Assembly (NCBI GenBank): GCA_014799385.1
Contig: JAAVIC010000001.1
Span: 129,009 to 193,008 of the forward strand
Length of the DNA: 64,000 nucleotides
Reading direction: 5' to 3'
Origin: Oscillospiraceae bacterium
Lineage (GTDB): Bacteria; Bacillota; Clostridia; Oscillospirales; Ruminococcaceae
This document shows positions 20,634-29,705 of the stretch, one piece after another (within the stretch, counting starts at the first letter, position 1; every line of letters starts with the position of its first letter). Made by a program: the position numbers and the translations under genes. The notes below the pieces were generated by a model, which worked only from the letters and a program-made list of their open reading frames with translations, searched no databases and was not told the DNA's origin.

Positions 20634-21105
20634 TCATATTTCAGTTCTTATGTAATGCGAGGTTCGCCAGCCAAACTCCGCGAGGATAGCCATCGCGCGG
20701 TCTTTGGGCATAAGCTCCTCCGCCATTTTCACTGCCTTTTGCGCCGCACATGCCATCGCCATCATTCGCTCTACGGGATAGCGCGTATATGTTCCGAAAG
20801 TTACCTCGAACCTGTTGCCGAGTTTTTCCGCGATTTCTTTTGGTGAAAACGCGACATATTCCCCAAACGGGGTTATCCAATACTCGGGAGTACCGCCGGT
20901 TTCCGCACATTTTGCCGACAGCGGCTCAACAAATGACAACGATATGTTATTATCGCAAGCGGCGGTCATGTAAAACGAGATAAATTCCCCCGCGACACAA
21001 TCTCCGAGCGAAAGTGATTCCCACCGCTGAGTTTTTGCCCTTATTCGCGCGATTAAACGAAACAATTACAACAATAAGCGTCACAAAAATGTAAAGAAAT
21101 AAAAG
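20634..21105 (-). pseudogene. Small membrane-anchored protein of unknown function, apparently frameshifted
   Basis: The likely start is the ATG at 21105, where GGAG overlaps the helicase stop codon with eight-base spacing. It opens with one membrane helix (MLLFLYIFVTLIVVIVSF). That frame soon becomes meaningless, while the +1 frame continues QRWESLSLGDCVAGEFISFY and onward to 20634, about 140 residues in all. The switch falls near the A5 run at 21032-21036, so one base appears to have been gained. Without it the product would be about 156 residues with a cytoplasmic domain. No family is recognised. The open frame from a TTG at 21065 lacks a ribosome site. Confidence 0.6.
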
Positions 21106-21113
21106 CATTATTC

Positions 21114-23357
21114 TCACTCCATAAATCTCAATTCATCCGTATCTACATAATCCTCGACATACTGTTTTTTCAGCAGCTCACGCGGGATATAATCGTTATA
21201 CTTTCCGATGATCTCGCAGTTATCGGGAATTTTGAACGTGTATTTATCCGCGCCGTTCGCGCGGATCTCATTTAACGCGGCTATCAGCGCGGGGAGACCA
21301 AGGTCTGTATTCACCTCGATACACACCGGGATTTGCCGCTGAATGTACAGAGAAGCCTCGAATCCGCGCTGACGGAGCGCGAAAACCAGCGCAGCGATTC
21401 CGCGAGTACCAAGAAACGGAAACACCGCAAAGCACGTTTCCGACAGCGGGAACACCATACGCTCCCCGACATCGGGCGCATTGTCTGTAAGCGCATTGGA
21501 CGGCTCAAAGTCGGTCTTAGCGGCATTTCGGCACAACAGGCGAATCTCCGAAAGACGGAGAGACGCCGAATCGTCCAGAAACACGTACTCCTCGTCCGAG
21601 CGAATCACTTCTAGAATCTTCTTCATCACACGCGTGTGAACGTATTCGTTGCCCGTGTCCGTCCACATATTCGCGGAGATTCCGGGGATTTGCTTGACAT
21701 AGATCATCAGATTTTTACGGTCAAGCTCGGTGACTTCCCACGCCTGCCCCGCCAACGCGAACTGCGCGTGCGGCGGAAACGGATTTTGCACCGTACCCAC
21801 CACCTCGGAGTTATGCCGAACGGTGTATTCCATCGGCACGGAGAACACCGCCAGGAACTCGTAATTGTTCACAATTCCCTCGCCCTTTTCGCCGATTAAT
21901 AACGAACCGTCCTCGGAACGCTCCAGCATTCCGTTCTCAAGCAAGTGACGAAGAAACAGCAGATAATCCTCTTTGGAAACATTTCGGAACACTGACAGCG
22001 TGAGTATCTCGCGGGCAAGCTCGCGCGGCTGCATACTCCCCGCCGCTGTCATTACCGCCATCGTCTGGTGAAACAGCAGACTGTACGGCAGCTTCGGAAG
22101 ATACATAGGCTCAACCCATTTTTCGCGCGTGTACAGCAGAATCATCGCGATACACATCACAAAATCCCAATTGATGTCCTTATAGAACACGTTTGACGGC
22201 AGGCTCATATCCTGACGGAACGCGAAATACATTTCCCCTGTCGCCCTTGGCTGCGCGGCATTTGTACCGCCGCGCCGACCCGTTCTCCCGAGCCGTTGAA
22301 CAAACCCCGAACAGGTAAGCGGACAGCCCGTCTGAACTATGCGCTCCAGACGACCCAAATCGATTCCCAGCTCCAGCGTGACGGTCGCGCCCGTGCATAC
22401 GGGCAGCTCGCCCGACTTCATACGCTGCTCGGCGAACTCCCTCAGCGCGGGGGAGATGTTCGCGTGGTGGACGAGATAGCAATCGTTTCCATGCCGCTCC
22501 TCGGAGATTTTCCGCATATGCGCGATATTCTCCTCCACCTCGCCCTTGCTGTTTGAAAACAGAATGCAGCGTTTTCCGTGCGTGGATTCGTAAAGGTAAT
22601 TGTAATAATTTGCCAGAAGGACTGCGGAGTTGCTGTTCGGGATTTTCTCGGCAATCGGGAAAAACCGCACTCCCAACCGCACCTTCCTGCCCGGCTCTTG
22701 AACGCGCGGAGAGATACACCGCGCGGAAGTACCCATACAAAGCCACTTTTCGGCATTTGTCGGGTCGCCGAGCGTAGCGGACAATCCGATTCGGCGCGGG
22801 GAAAAACCGATAAGCCGCTGAAGCCGCTCCAATACGGATAAAAGCTGTAATCCGCGGTCATTGTCCATAAAATAATGAACTTCATCTATAATGACGAACC
22901 GCAAATCAGAAAACAATCGGAACGCATTGGAGCTGTTGCGGATAAGCATACTTTCAAGGCTTTCGGGAGTGGTCTGCATTACGCCGCGCGGATTCTGCAC
23001 CAGCTTGCGTTTCGCGGCTTGAGAGGCGTCCCCGTGCCATTTCGTCACGGGAATATCCGCCTCTTCAAGCAGCTCCTCAAGCCGCTCGAACTGGTCGTTG
23101 ATGAGGGCTTTCAGCGGCGATACGTAAAGAACCCCCACGCTGCCCGAAGGGTTCTCCCACAGCTCGGTCAATACCGGCAAAAACGCAGCCTCGGTCTTGC
23201 CGCTTGCCGTACCCGATGTAAGCAGCAGGTTGTCTCCGGTGTCGAAAATCACCTCCGCCGCCGCGACCTGGATCGGGCGAAGCTCCTCCCACTTGTGGGA
23301 ATAGATGTAATCCCGAATGAACGGGGCGAAACGATTAAAAACGGTATTCTGACTCAT
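21114..23357 (-). CDS. DEAD/DEAH-box helicase, Lhr/BrxHI-like
   Basis: A 747-residue superfamily 2 helicase. Walker A is TSGTASGKTEAA with Lys54, and the family motif Ia-like PLKALINDQFERL follows. Walker B is DEVH (158-161), motif III is LSATLGD, and motif VI is QRLGRTGRRGG, followed by a long C-terminal part with no recognised catalytic motif. This layout fits Lhr-like helicases, including BrxHI of BREX defence systems. It is immediately downstream (71 bases) of a P-loop ATPase like BrxD, a pairing known from type 2 BREX and from stand-alone Clostridia loci. The methylase PglX and phosphatase PglZ are absent here, so a full BREX system is not encoded in this window. Confidence 0.9.
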   Translation of the reverse strand: MSQNTVFNRFAPFIRDYIYSHKWEELRPIQVAAAEVIFDTGDNLLLTSGTASGKTEAAFLPVLTELWENPSGSVGVLYVSPLKALINDQFERLEELLEEADIPVTKWHGDASQAAKRKLVQNPRGVMQTTPESLESMLIRNSSNAFRLFSDLRFVIIDEVHYFMDNDRGLQLLSVLERLQRLIGFSPRRIGLSATLGDPTNAEKWLCMGTSARCISPRVQEPGRKVRLGVRFFPIAEKIPNSNSAVLLANYYNYLYESTHGKRCILFSNSKGEVEENIAHMRKISEERHGNDCYLVHHANISPALREFAEQRMKSGELPVCTGATVTLELGIDLGRLERIVQTGCPLTCSGFVQRLGRTGRRGGTNAAQPRATGEMYFAFRQDMSLPSNVFYKDINWDFVMCIAMILLYTREKWVEPMYLPKLPYSLLFHQTMAVMTAAGSMQPRELAREILTLSVFRNVSKEDYLLFLRHLLENGMLERSEDGSLLIGEKGEGIVNNYEFLAVFSVPMEYTVRHNSEVVGTVQNPFPPHAQFALAGQAWEVTELDRKNLMIYVKQIPGISANMWTDTGNEYVHTRVMKKILEVIRSDEEYVFLDDSASLRLSEIRLLCRNAAKTDFEPSNALTDNAPDVGERMVFPLSETCFAVFPFLGTRGIAALVFALRQRGFEASLYIQRQIPVCIEVNTDLGLPALIAALNEIRANGADKYTFKIPDNCEIIGKYNDYIPRELLKKQYVEDYVDTDELRFME

Positions 23358-23428
23358 ATTTTAATATCAAATCCAAGACAAACCGAGTGTCTTGGATTTG
23401 TTACTTCACCCCTTAGCCTTATTTCAAA

Positions 23429-24742
23429 TTACAGCTCAAAGTCCCCGAACCCGTCATTATTATCGGAATTATCTCCCTCGCTCTTGGAAAAGCTGAACTC
23501 CTCCTCGCCCATAAGCTGCGGCAGAGTTTTGTCGGGATTCTGATACGCGATATTCAGCAGCTCAATAAAATCGCGTATCATCTCGCGCGGAGTGATATTC
23601 GTATCCGCGCCCACGCGCTCAAATTCCGCCTTGACGAAATAAACCCGGTCTTCGAGAGTGATCTTCGGCTCATAGCCGTACAGTCCCGCGTGAATTTCCG
23701 CGAGCTTTTCCGTTAAAACCGTCAGCTCCTCATACGTCAGCGGATTCAGACGGATTATCGGCGCAAGCATATCGTGAACCTCGTCCGTGGCATAGCGTCC
23801 GCGCTCCAGACGGCTGCGCAAAGCCTCATAGCTGAACACTCCGCGGCGTGTGTCCTCGATACACTGCGGCGTGCCGCCCATTATTATCCCCAGGTGTGAG
23901 GATTTACCCTGCATACAATCGTTATACATCATCAGCATTTTTTCATAGTTGTTCTGCCGTGTGACCGAATTGGGGATTTTCATAATATTCACCAACTCGT
24001 CTATCATCACAACAAGCCCCTTATAACCCGCGCTGACGAGGAATGCCGACCACAGCTTAATGTAATCGTACCAATTATCGTCCGAGACGATGACATTAAC
24101 ACCCAAATCCTGTTTTGCGGCTGTTTTGGTGGAATACTCTCCGCGCAGCCAACGCAGCGCGTTAGAGCGCGTTTCCTCCATTCCGGCGGCATAGGCGCGG
24201 TAATACTCCGTGATGACCATCGCGAAATCAAATCCGTTCACCATATCACGAAGTTCGGTTATCCGCGAAAAGATGCGCTTTTCCACCTCGGCGTCAAAAA
24301 ACGGATTCTGAGGTGACATTCCATCATTTATCACAGAGCTTCGCACACTGTCGATCCACTTTTCGAGTATCAGCGACAGCGCGCCGCCATCGGGCTTTGC
24401 CTTCACGGAAAGCGAACGCATAAGCTCCCGATAGGTCGCCAGACCTTGACCCTTTGTTCCCGTAAGACGGCGTTCGGGGGACAGATCCGCGTCTGCGGCG
24501 GCGAATCCTCTGTCCATAACGTGTTGGCGCATTGTCTGAATCAGAAAGCTCTTGCCGCTGCCGTATCGTCCGACTATAAACCGAAAGAACGCGCCGCCCT
24601 CCTCCGCTATCGACACATCGTGCAGCAGCGCGTTTATCTCGCTCGTCCGCCCGACCGCGATGTATCCAAGCCCAACACGCGGCACAACACCGCCCTTCAG
24701 AGCGTTTATTATTCCATTAGCTATTCGTTTTGGTATCTGCAT
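23429..24742 (-). CDS. P-loop ATPase, BrxD-like (DUF2791-type)
   Basis: Start set at the ATG at 24742, five bases after AGGAG. An in-frame ATG eight codons earlier lacks a site. The 437-residue protein begins with the family pattern RIANGIINALKGGVVPRVGL and GYIAVGRTSEINAL. Walker A is GRYGSGKS (58-65), and Walker B is GLVVMIDEL, with Asp248 and Glu249. Conserved RGEYS and GGTPQ segments also occur in BrxD-type ATPases. It acts in the cytoplasm and probably loads or regulates the adjacent helicase. The upstream bases ATTTTAATGGCAAATTGCG resemble the 3' end of the leader repeat family found later in the window. Confidence 0.85.
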   Translation of the reverse strand: MQIPKRIANGIINALKGGVVPRVGLGYIAVGRTSEINALLHDVSIAEEGGAFFRFIVGRYGSGKSFLIQTMRQHVMDRGFAAADADLSPERRLTGTKGQGLATYRELMRSLSVKAKPDGGALSLILEKWIDSVRSSVINDGMSPQNPFFDAEVEKRIFSRITELRDMVNGFDFAMVITEYYRAYAAGMEETRSNALRWLRGEYSTKTAAKQDLGVNVIVSDDNWYDYIKLWSAFLVSAGYKGLVVMIDELVNIMKIPNSVTRQNNYEKMLMMYNDCMQGKSSHLGIIMGGTPQCIEDTRRGVFSYEALRSRLERGRYATDEVHDMLAPIIRLNPLTYEELTVLTEKLAEIHAGLYGYEPKITLEDRVYFVKAEFERVGADTNITPREMIRDFIELLNIAYQNPDKTLPQLMGEEEFSFSKSEGDNSDNNDGFGDFEL

Positions 24743-24788
24743 CTTAACTCCTGATTTTAATGGCAAATTGCGCCGCCGATAGGTTTCT

Positions 24789-27700
24789 TTAACCGTCTAT
24801 TATCTTGTCCAACATTTCCAGAAGATTACCTATATTTATCGGTTTCGCCAGATGTCCGTTCATTCCGCTGCGGAGGGCTTCCTGTTTGTCCTCCTCAAAC
24901 GCGTTGGCAGTCATCGCCAGAATCGGAATTTGGGCAAGCTGCTTGTTATCCAGCGCGCGGATTTGACGTGTTGCCTCGTAACCGTTCATTACAGGCATTT
25001 GCACGTCCATCAGCACAACATTGTAATACCCGGGCTCGGAGTTTTTCACCATATCTACGGCGGTTTTTCCGTTATCGGCATGCTCCACGAGAAAATCCAC
25101 TTCGGTAAGCAGCGCTGTTGCGATTTCACAGTTCAGCTCGTTATCCTCGACCAACAGTATCCGCCCCGAGCGTATCTTGCGCGGCGTCTGCTCCTTTTCA
25201 TCTGCGGATTTCGGCATTACGATGGATTCCAGGCATCTCTTAAGCTCCGACATAAACAGCGGCTTGCTGCAAAACGCGGTAACGCCCGCCTCGCGCGCCT
25301 CGTCCTCAATATCCGTCCAATCGTATGCGGTAAGGAGAATTATCGTGACATTTTCGCCCTCTTCACGGCGAATTTGGCGAATCACCTCCAACCCGTTCAT
25401 ATCGGGCAAGAAACAGTCAACTATGTACAACTTGTATTCATCGGAGCGCTCGTATGCCTGCTTGGTACGCAGCAGAGCCTCCTTGCCCGAAAGCGTCCAT
25501 TCCGCGTGCATTCCGAGCTGCTGCAGCATAAGCGTAACACTGTCGCAAGTGTTGAAATCATCATCAATAACCAACGCGTGGCAGTTCTTAAACTCCGGCA
25601 TTTCGTGCTGCGTATGCGGAACGCTGCACAGCTTAAACGTCAGGACAACGCGGCATTCCGTGCCCACACCCTGTTCGCTCTGAACATCGATGGTTCCGTT
25701 CATCATATCCACGATGTTTTTAGTGATCGCCATTCCCAGACCCGTGCCCTGGATACCGCTCAGCGTGGTGTTGCGCTCACGCTCGAACGGCTCGAAGATG
25801 TGCTCCAGAAACTCCTTGTCCATACCGATTCCCGTATCCTTGATAAGGAACTCATAGTCCGCGCTGTCGGGAGAGTCCCCGCGGTGTTCGGTAACTCTGA
25901 AAGTGATTTTTCCGCCCTGTTCGGTGTATTTAATCGAGTTGTTCAGCAGATTCAGCAGCACCTGATTCAGGCGCAGCTTATCGCAGACTATATCCTCGTC
26001 CAGAACGTCCACCGCGTCAACGCTAAATTCGAGTTGTTTGTTGACAATATCGCCGTTGAGGATATTCCGCAGTCCGCAGATGATCTCCGACAGACTGCAG
26101 GGGCTTTCGTCAAGGCGCATTTTGCCGCTCTCGATACGGCTCATATCAAGAACATCGTTAATCAGCCCAAGCAAGTGATTGCCCGAAGTCATTATCTTTT
26201 TGAGATAATCCTCCACGCTGTTCTTGTTGTTGATATGCGACAGCGCGAGGGTGGTAAATCCGACTATCGCGTTCATAGGCGTGCGGATATCATGCGACAT
26301 ATTGGACAAAAACACGCTCTTCGCCTTATTCGCGCGGCTGGCTTGCATAAGAGCGTTTTCAAGCAGCTCCTTTTTCTCCATCTCGGCGCGTATCTCATCG
26401 TCCACGCTGCGGAAACCAAGCACAGCGGTGTGATTGTTCTCCCAGTCCCCGGTTCGTACTGCCTTCATCTGAAAGTACTTTATCTGCCCACTGCAAAGCG
26501 TGCGGTAGTTAATGTGATAAACGTCTTTGTCGGCGAGAGCCTCTTTCAGATTTTCACGCGAAATTGCCGCGCGGAACATCTCTCTGTCGTCCTCATACAC
26601 GCAAGAGTCAATATACGGATCCATACTGCCTTCCAAGTCGGTCTTCTCCGTAAACATTGTCTTAAGCAAATGCTTTTCACAGTCAAGATTCCGCAGAGTG
26701 TTCCCCTTGCCCGTGTCCAAATCGTAAGAGCACACAAGATTGTAGTCGATACACAGAGCGTGAACCAACTCCATCTGCCGCCGCTCTGTTTCCTGTTCGC
26801 GAATCTTCTGGTCGGTCACATCCAACAAAAACCGCCGGTAGAAGCTCTCGCCGTCCTCGCACAACAACCCGACATTGCCCATAATGTGTATTATTCTGCC
26901 GTCCTTGTGACGGGCGCGGTATTCCACGTTTATTGTGTCGCCGACGTTTTTCAGAGAAACTATCGCCGCGCGGAGCTTTTCCTTATCCTCGTCCAACACA
27001 GAATCCGCGACCATATCGAACCCGATCGACATCATCTCTTCAATGGTCGAATAGCCGAGTATCTTCAATGCCGCGTCATTTGCGCTCATAATTTTCTTTC
27101 CGTCCAGCGAGTGCGTCATAACACCGCAGTCAATGGACGTGAACACCTTTTCGAGAATACGGTTTTTCTTGATTATCTCGCGCTCGTATACGCGTTCCTT
27201 GGTGATGTCCTTACCGATTCCAACCGTACCCATTACGCTGCCGTCAATGTCATACAAAGGGGATTTATATGTGGTGAGCATTCGCTCGCCGCTGCCCGTG
27301 TCTACGGTTTCCTCGGAAACCGAAGTGCGCCGCCCGTATATCGCCTCATTGTCGGACGCAATACAGGACGGAGATTCGCTTTCAACGTCCCAGATGAACG
27401 TATGCTTTTGCCCACGAATCTGCTCCTTGGACTTGTGCACCGTATCGCAAAAGCTGTTGTTTACCTTTATGTGCGAGCCGTCCAGAGCCTTGAACCAGAT
27501 AAGGTCGGGCGTGCTGTCGATCAGAGAATCCAGATAATTCTCGGACTGCCACAAATCGCGGCGCAGTTTGGATTCTCTCTGCCACTTTTCAAGGCGGAAG
27601 TCCAGCTCTGCGGCGGTCATCGGCGTGATCCACAAATCGGAAACACGCGGGAGAAGTTCCGTGCAGTCCGCGTCCTTGTCCGCAAGCAGAATTATCTCCG

Positions 27701-27869
27701 CCGCATCGGGAAGCTCCCCCGCGCCAAATTCCGCGAAAACAACATCGCAATTATCCGCGTTATGCGAGAACTCGTATGAAAAGCCCTCGGGCGCGTTTAT
27801 TGCCGAAATACGCTCCCAAATCGAGTCATTTTTCCCGATATAGCCGATACGCAATTTACAATGATACAT
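24789..27869 (-). CDS. Hybrid sensor histidine kinase with two receiver domains
   Basis: A 1,026-residue protein without membrane segments, so it senses cytoplasmic or membrane-permeable signals. The N-terminal about 100 residues resemble a degenerate receiver. Three PAS-type regions follow (about 115-225, 240-350, 370-490). The HisKA domain has FLSNMSHDIRTPMNAIVGF with His526. HATPase motifs are NQVLLNLLNNSIKYTEQGG, DTGIGM and GTGLGMAI. Receiver 1 has Asp818 in YIVDCFLPDMNG and receiver 2 Asp955 in VVLMDVQMPVMNG. No output domain is present, so it probably feeds a partner regulator or phosphotransfer protein not in this window. The ribosome site is AAGGGG. Confidence 0.93.
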   Translation of the reverse strand: MYHCKLRIGYIGKNDSIWERISAINAPEGFSYEFSHNADNCDVVFAEFGAGELPDAAEIILLADKDADCTELLPRVSDLWITPMTAAELDFRLEKWQRESKLRRDLWQSENYLDSLIDSTPDLIWFKALDGSHIKVNNSFCDTVHKSKEQIRGQKHTFIWDVESESPSCIASDNEAIYGRRTSVSEETVDTGSGERMLTTYKSPLYDIDGSVMGTVGIGKDITKERVYEREIIKKNRILEKVFTSIDCGVMTHSLDGKKIMSANDAALKILGYSTIEEMMSIGFDMVADSVLDEDKEKLRAAIVSLKNVGDTINVEYRARHKDGRIIHIMGNVGLLCEDGESFYRRFLLDVTDQKIREQETERRQMELVHALCIDYNLVCSYDLDTGKGNTLRNLDCEKHLLKTMFTEKTDLEGSMDPYIDSCVYEDDREMFRAAISRENLKEALADKDVYHINYRTLCSGQIKYFQMKAVRTGDWENNHTAVLGFRSVDDEIRAEMEKKELLENALMQASRANKAKSVFLSNMSHDIRTPMNAIVGFTTLALSHINNKNSVEDYLKKIMTSGNHLLGLINDVLDMSRIESGKMRLDESPCSLSEIICGLRNILNGDIVNKQLEFSVDAVDVLDEDIVCDKLRLNQVLLNLLNNSIKYTEQGGKITFRVTEHRGDSPDSADYEFLIKDTGIGMDKEFLEHIFEPFERERNTTLSGIQGTGLGMAITKNIVDMMNGTIDVQSEQGVGTECRVVLTFKLCSVPHTQHEMPEFKNCHALVIDDDFNTCDSVTLMLQQLGMHAEWTLSGKEALLRTKQAYERSDEYKLYIVDCFLPDMNGLEVIRQIRREEGENVTIILLTAYDWTDIEDEAREAGVTAFCSKPLFMSELKRCLESIVMPKSADEKEQTPRKIRSGRILLVEDNELNCEIATALLTEVDFLVEHADNGKTAVDMVKNSEPGYYNVVLMDVQMPVMNGYEATRQIRALDNKQLAQIPILAMTANAFEEDKQEALRSGMNGHLAKPINIGNLLEMLDKIIDG

Positions 27870-27904
27870 TCAGACCCCTTCTTTCGCAACCAAATCCTGT
27901 TTTA

Positions 27905-27933
27905 ATTATAGCATAGAATTTGACGTTTGTCAA
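27905..27933 (-). promoter_or_regulatory. Sigma-A promoter of the hybrid kinase
   Basis: TTGACA (27928-27933), 17 bases, TATAAT (27905-27910) on the minus strand. Confidence 0.8.
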
Positions 27934-28008
27934 TTAGAATTGAGCCGCACTCTTCATTTTTTTGCAGTCGCGGACGTGCTACCATATAATCAGCGCCGCG
28001 CGGGACTA

Positions 28009-28256
28009 ATACTAATTCACAATCTACGTATAGACATCTTTGCGGAAATCCCGCACTTATCGCTTCGTCAAAGCTCCTTGTCGCCTGTTGCCCTCTGTTG
28101 GCGGCATCCTTGCCGCCTTTTGGGGCAACTGCGCAAACATCCTGTTTGCGTACAATACGCCTGCGTTGCTAGGTTGAACGCGAAGCGTTCATTCGTCCTC
28201 GAGCTAAGCACGGTCTCTCCGCAAATCTTGCCTATACTACGATTGCGAATTAGTAT
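28009..28256. mobile_element. MITE-like 248 bp palindromic element
   Basis: The ends ATACTAATTCACAATC and GATTGCGAATTAGTAT are inverted repeats with one mismatch. Pairing continues imperfectly inward for about 45 bases (TTTGCGGA / TCCGCAAA). The interior holds several independent hairpins (for example GGCGGC/GCCGCC and GCAAAC/GTTTGC). No gene is encoded. The structure fits a non-autonomous element. Target duplications are not evident. The remaining gap (27934-28008, 28257-28310) shows nothing else. Confidence 0.7.
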
Positions 28257-28310
28257 AAAAACCCACGCACCAACGAGCGCAGAATTTCATACACTAAAAG
28301 GAGGATTCAT

Positions 28311-28538
28311 ATGGATAACACGATAATTGTTGCCTTGATTTCGCTGGTCGGAACTCTTGGCGGCTCGCTCGGCGGGATTCTGGTATCGAGCAAGCTGACG
28401 GCATACCGAATCGAACAGCTCGAAAAGAAAGTCGAGGAGCATAACCAATTCGCGCGGAGAATGCCCGTGGTCGAAAGTCAGCTTGAGGAGATCGCGCGGC
28501 GCGTGGACGATTTGGAAGAGTATCACAAGGGGGTATAA
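28311..28538 (+). CDS. Phage-type small membrane protein with coiled coil (holin-associated)
   Basis: A 75-residue protein with one N-terminal helix (IIVALISLVGTLGGSLGGIL) followed by a heptad-rich segment (YRIEQLEKKVEEHN ... VVESQLEEIARRVDDLEE). Proteins of this form sit directly before holin and endolysin genes in Clostridia phages, similar in plan to XhlA. AAGGAGG-like AAAGGAGG precedes the ATG. The next gene starts two bases after its stop, so the three-gene lysis cassette is one transcript. Confidence 0.75.
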   Translation: MDNTIIVALISLVGTLGGSLGGILVSSKLTAYRIEQLEKKVEEHNQFARRMPVVESQLEEIARRVDDLEEYHKGV

Positions 28539-28540
28539 CT

Positions 28541-28771
28541 ATGAAAATAAACTGGCAAAGAAAACTTACATCGCGCAAGCTCTGGGTGTCCGTTGCGGGA
28601 TTTGTCGCAGGGCTTATAGTGATTTTCGGTGGTTCCGAAGAAGAATCCGATAAGATTTCAGGCTCGATTTTAAGCGGCGCGGCGGTGGTCGGATACATAT
28701 TCGGCGAGGGACTGACGGACGCTTCCGCCGTGAAGAACGGAGGTGAGAGCGATGACGATGAAAGGGATTGA
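28541..28771 (+). CDS. Putative phage holin
   Basis: A 76-residue protein: a basic N-terminus (MKINWQRKLTSRKLW), one clear helix (VSVAGFVAGLIVIFGG), a second weaker one (ILSGAAVVGYIFGEGL) and an acidic tail (GESDDDERD). The two-helix pattern and position between the coiled-coil membrane protein and the endolysin support a holin, which would let the lysozyme cross the membrane. Its end overlaps the endolysin start by 20 bases. Confidence 0.75.
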   Translation: MKINWQRKLTSRKLWVSVAGFVAGLIVIFGGSEEESDKISGSILSGAAVVGYIFGEGLTDASAVKNGGESDDDERD

Positions 28772-29663
28772 CGTAAGCGGCTGGCAAGGCAAAATCGATT
28801 TCGCAAAGGTAAAGGCAAGCGGGGTCGAGTTTGTTATAGTCAAGGCGGGGTATGCCACGTCCACGGTGGACACGTTCGAGAGCAACTACGCCGCCGCCAA
28901 AGCCGCGGGACTTCATGTCGGAGCGTATTGGTACAGCTACGCGGATTCCGTTGAGGGCGCACTCGCCGAGGCGAAAGCCTGTATAAATGCGGTGAAAGGC
29001 AAGCAGTTCGATATGCCGATTTACTTTGATTTGGAGGAGCAGTCGCAGTTCAACAAAGGCAAGGAGTTCTGCACGAAGCTTGTGGAAACATTTTGCGGAG
29101 AGCTGGAGAAAACCGGCTTGTTCACAGGGCTTTATATGAGCCGCTGGTTTCTTGAGAATTACATCTTCGAGAGCGTGCGGAAAAGGTTCGCGATCTGGGT
29201 CGCGGAGTATTCGTCCGTGAACCGGTACAAGGGTACATACGGAATCTGGCAGTACGGAGTCGGGCGCGTTTCGGGAATTGACGGCGATTGCGATATGGAC
29301 ATCGGATACATCGACTATCCCGCGATAATCACGAATGCCGGTCTGAACGGCTATGGCAAATCCGAATCTCCCGAATCACCGACAGAGAAATCAATTGAGG
29401 AAGTTGCACGCGAGGTGATTCGTGGCGACTGGGGCAACGGCGAGGAACGAAAAAAACGTCTTACCGAGGCGGGCTACGATTACTACGCTGTTCAAAGAGA
29501 GGTGGATAAGCTGCTGAATCCCCCGAAGAAATCCGTTGAGGAAATCGCGAAAGAGGTGATTCGCGGCGACTGGGGCAACGGCGAGGAACGCAAAAAACGT
29601 CTTACCGAGGCGGGTTACGATTACTACGAGGTACAAAAAGCGGTAAACTCAATGCTTAATTAA
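28752..29663 (+). CDS. GH25 lysozyme (endolysin) with two Cpl-7 repeats
   Basis: Start at the ATG at 28752, eight bases after GGAGG. The 303-residue protein has a GH25 muramidase domain (about 1-200): KGIDVSGWQGKIDFAKVKAS opens the barrel, and YFDLEEQS carries the catalytic Asp/Glu. Two nearly identical 40-residue C-terminal units follow (each with EVIRGDWGNGEERKKRLTEA and YDYY), which are CW_7/Cpl-7 wall-binding repeats. There is no signal peptide, so release depends on the holin. No capsid, tail or integrase genes lie nearby, so the cassette is isolated, either a prophage remnant or a domesticated lysis device. Confidence 0.93.
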   Translation: MTMKGIDVSGWQGKIDFAKVKASGVEFVIVKAGYATSTVDTFESNYAAAKAAGLHVGAYWYSYADSVEGALAEAKACINAVKGKQFDMPIYFDLEEQSQFNKGKEFCTKLVETFCGELEKTGLFTGLYMSRWFLENYIFESVRKRFAIWVAEYSSVNRYKGTYGIWQYGVGRVSGIDGDCDMDIGYIDYPAIITNAGLNGYGKSESPESPTEKSIEEVAREVIRGDWGNGEERKKRLTEAGYDYYAVQREVDKLLNPPKKSVEEIAKEVIRGDWGNGEERKKRLTEAGYDYYEVQKAVNSMLN

Positions 29664-29667
29664 AAAC

Positions 29668-29705
29668 GAAGGTGCGCAACATAATCGGCGCACCTTCATT
29701 TCATT
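29668..29705 (+). terminator. Terminator of the lysis cassette
   Basis: A perfect 10 bp stem, GAAGGTGCGC (29668-29677) with GCGCACCTTC (29688-29697), followed by ATTTCATTT. It may also serve the converging HAD gene. Confidence 0.75.

Noticed and set aside
21114-24742. A complete BREX system
   Set aside because: Only helicase- and ATPase-like genes are present; PglX, PglZ and other required parts are missing from the window.
24852-27779. A 975-codon open frame on the plus strand opposite the hybrid kinase
   Set aside because: It mirrors the kinase codons, has no recognisable domain or ribosome site, and is the usual antisense by-product of G+C-rich codon use.
28311-29663. A full prophage
   Set aside because: No integrase, capsid, tail or terminase genes flank the lysis cassette.
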